The notes below the pieces were generated by a model that worked only from the letters and a program-made list of their open reading frames with translations, did no database searches and was not told the DNA's origin. A stretch of DNA of 64,000 nucleotides, taken from Nymphaea colorata (taxonomy: Eukaryota > Streptophyta > Magnoliopsida > Nymphaeales > Nymphaeaceae). A program made the position numbers and the translations under genes. The stretch spans positions 35,129,706 to 35,193,705 of the forward strand of contig NC_045139.1 in assembly GCF_008831285.2 (NCBI RefSeq), in the 5' to 3' direction. Positions 61,905-64,000 of this stretch are shown here, piece by piece. Each line of letters begins with the position of its first letter. Positions within the stretch are counted from its first letter, which is position 1.

Positions 61905-62379
61905 AATGGGTTGGATTGGATTCGGATTTACTGTTTACCATACTTGATTTTATCGAATGTTTATATAATTGAATTCGAATTTGAATTTGTATAAAAAATA
62001 AGAAAAATCTATCTCATAGTAATCAGAATCCAAGTTTTAACTTCACAATTTAAATCCAATCTAAATCGTACGTACTTTTATTTTCACATTCACATTGAAA
62101 TCCGATTTTTAAATACATGACAACCGAGTCCGAACTATGATACGTTAAAATCCAATGTTCAAAGTATATGAATATTAAATTTAGTTGAAACTCAAGCCAA
62201 ATTTGATGTGATATTTATTTAAAACAAAAAGATGAATCTGTTCAGATGTCATTTCTTAAATCTAAATCGGACAAGATTCCTTGATTGGGTATTCAATATT
62301 TTCTATATATGATTTTTTTTTGAAGCAGTTGGGCGGGATATGTATATCTGATGCTAATCCAATTCATTGACATCCCTGA
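61905..62379 (-). repeat. hAT-like GGGATGTCAA-family repeat in copy 2
   Basis: It begins near ATGGGTTGGATTGGATTCGG and ends TCCAATTCATTGACATCCCT. The body repeats AAATCCAA and AATCTGAT-like words. No open frame. Confidence 0.5.
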
Positions 62380-63737
62380 GCAAACCATGATTACATTGTC
62401 AAGTCATTGGACTCAACATTATTCAACTTGAAATTAAGGTTTAAAGTTCAATTATCCTCCCAATTAGTGAATTAATGGATCTGAAGCAAGTGTCGGCTGG
62501 AATGCAATATTCAAGCAATTATGCATGCATTGCCATATAAGCGTAAAGCATAATAAAAAAGCACATCAACAAATCATGAAGAATTGAATTGAGATCTTCT
62601 GAAGATGAATGAGTGGCAGAATCTGATTGATTGCTCAAGGTGGGAAACATGTGTCACACTCTGTAATAATGGTAGTAGTGGTAGAGATGGTACAGGATGC
62701 TACGGAAGAAGCTAGGTTTTCTGGTTGCCTATCCTTGTTTATTCTACGTTCATGATATGCACGTTTTCATGGATTTGGTCAAATAGTTAAGCTTTTCAGT
62801 ATAATCTGTGCTGCTCATATTCATAAATAATATATTCAACATCTGCCATCAAAATTGGAACCCACTGTTAAAAAGTTCGCTCCAAATTATATTTTTTACT
62901 CTCAAGTACTCAATCCTTCCAACTTAAAAAGTTTCAAACGAGGGAACACATGTAACACAAACAAAACCAGACACACAGACATTTATCTACTGGAAAGGAA
63001 AAAGATACCCTGAAAAGGCCAAAGACTCTTCATTTTTTTTCTTTTTATCTATAGGACCTAGGGCTGCTTCAGAACCTGGGTGGGGAGCGGTTTACGGATC
63101 AACTAAAGGATCATACATTTTTCATTTACAGTCCAAAGGAATAGCGCCCATGAAAATTCAAACTAACAACTGGATTTCTCGTATCCGGCCAGTCCAACAA
63201 TGTTATATCCTTCAAAGCTTTTACATAATAGAAGGAGAATGTGCCAATTTTTGCTCCCCTAGAGACAAGTATTACGTGAATCAATTGAATTCTTCTGACC
63301 ATCATTTGAGGAAAATTGTGCTTGAGGTGTAGGGTTTTGATACCTAGAGGTGTTTTTGCTGACAACAAAAATGCATGTATATTGTTACTTTTTTTTACCT
63401 TAACATTTTTACACGCAAATAAATATATGAATAGTCAAATATATATTTTATAAGAAAAAATATTATATATCGTAAAACAAAGAACTATATATAGGATTTG
63501 ATTTGCGAAACAAGAACTTGAGAAAAAATAGCTCTCGTGCCAAAGCAGCTATACCCTTTTTATTAAAAAAAAGAGGGCAAATCTAAGAACTGGCTCTTTC
63601 TTCCCGACAAGAACTGGTACTTTCTACTTCAAGATGGCACGCCCAAAATTGACTCTTCTAGAGAAAAAGGTCTAGGTATGTCTACAAACTTTGAGTACTT
63701 ACTCCTAAATGGGAGTACCCACACGATAGCTCTATTC

Positions 63738-64000
63738 GGGATGTCAACTCATCGAATTCAAATCATATATATACTTTAGCATGTCTGTTTTTTTGGATAT
63801 GTATATATTCCAATTCGAATTTATATTTCAATGTAGATGAAGAGAAACTTATACGAATCTGAAAGCCAAATTCATAATATGAATCCAATCTGATCTAAAT
63901 CCAATTTTTAGATTACCATCTGAATTTGAATCTAATTTTTGAATTGATTTAACCATATTACAGACATTACGAATGAGATATCTATTTAAAACTATATCCT
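63738..64000 (+). repeat. hAT-like GGGATGTCAA-family repeat, cut by window end
   Basis: It opens TCGGGATGTCAACTCATCG and continues with AATTCGAATTT, GAATCCAATCTGATC and AATCCAATTTTTAGATTA. It corresponds to about 56.69-56.85 kb in copy 1, where it starts more truncated. Confidence 0.5.

Larger units (their letters stand above)
57286..64000 (+). repeat. Tandem segmental duplication, copy 2 (runs off window)
   Basis: This is the counterpart of copy 1, directly adjacent and in direct orientation. It lacks the ~0.83-kb block at 52.12-52.96 kb of copy 1. It has about 330 bp extra between the 59.5- and 61.36-kb anchors, including an AT-rich GGCGGAGCC-type block near 60.77-60.96 kb. It has another ~270 bp extra at about 61.48-61.75 kb. 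The window ends while homology to about 56.84 kb of copy 1 continues. Confidence 0.85.

Overview
The window looks like nuclear DNA of a flowering plant. Its genes are split by GT-AG introns, it is AT-rich with long (AT)n and (CT)n tracts, it carries decayed Ty1/copia and other LTR-element relics, and its two recognisable genes belong to plant transcription-regulator families. I cannot place the lineage more precisely from the sequence. Gene density is very low: I can support only two protein-coding genes in 64 kb.

Gene 1 is on the + strand, coding span 5490-13757. It is a LAX PANICLE 2-like protein of 4 exons and 319 aa as I reconstruct it. Exon 1 carries the variable N-terminal region. Exons 2-4 carry the conserved C-terminal ubiquitin-like (RAWUL-like) region. 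The last intron is about 7.0 kb, separates exon 3 from exon 4, and is full of simple repeats and at least one hairpin MITE. The 5' leader has a 75-codon upstream ORF with an 18-unit GAA tract; its stop codon overlaps the main start (ATGA).

Gene 2 is on the - strand, 40688-39115. It is a 7-exon, 318-aa basic helix-loop-helix factor of the BEE/CIB class (subfamily XII), closest in my reading to bHLH137-like proteins, with a TATA-like box and a GA/CT tract in its leader.

The rest is mobile or repetitive. Region 17.3-24.1 kb holds two different degenerate copia elements, both on the minus strand, one behind the other (nested or abutting). Two related ~300-bp LTR-like units lie at 34.9-35.8 kb. 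LTR/primer-binding-site relics lie at 2.95 kb and 47.8-48.2 kb. Several dispersed families recur: GAGCTCG-rich, GGCGGAGCC-type, and GGGATGTCAA/hAT-like. From about 50.2 kb to the window end there is a direct tandem duplication with a unit of about 7 kb. Its two copies differ by indels of several hundred bases, and I see no clear gene in it. The remaining intervals show no coding signal I can defend.

The two genes are about 25 kb apart, convergently oriented (+ then -), and show no sign of joint regulation. I found no CRISPR array, operon, rRNA or convincing tRNA gene, and no evidence of an undescribed multi-gene system.
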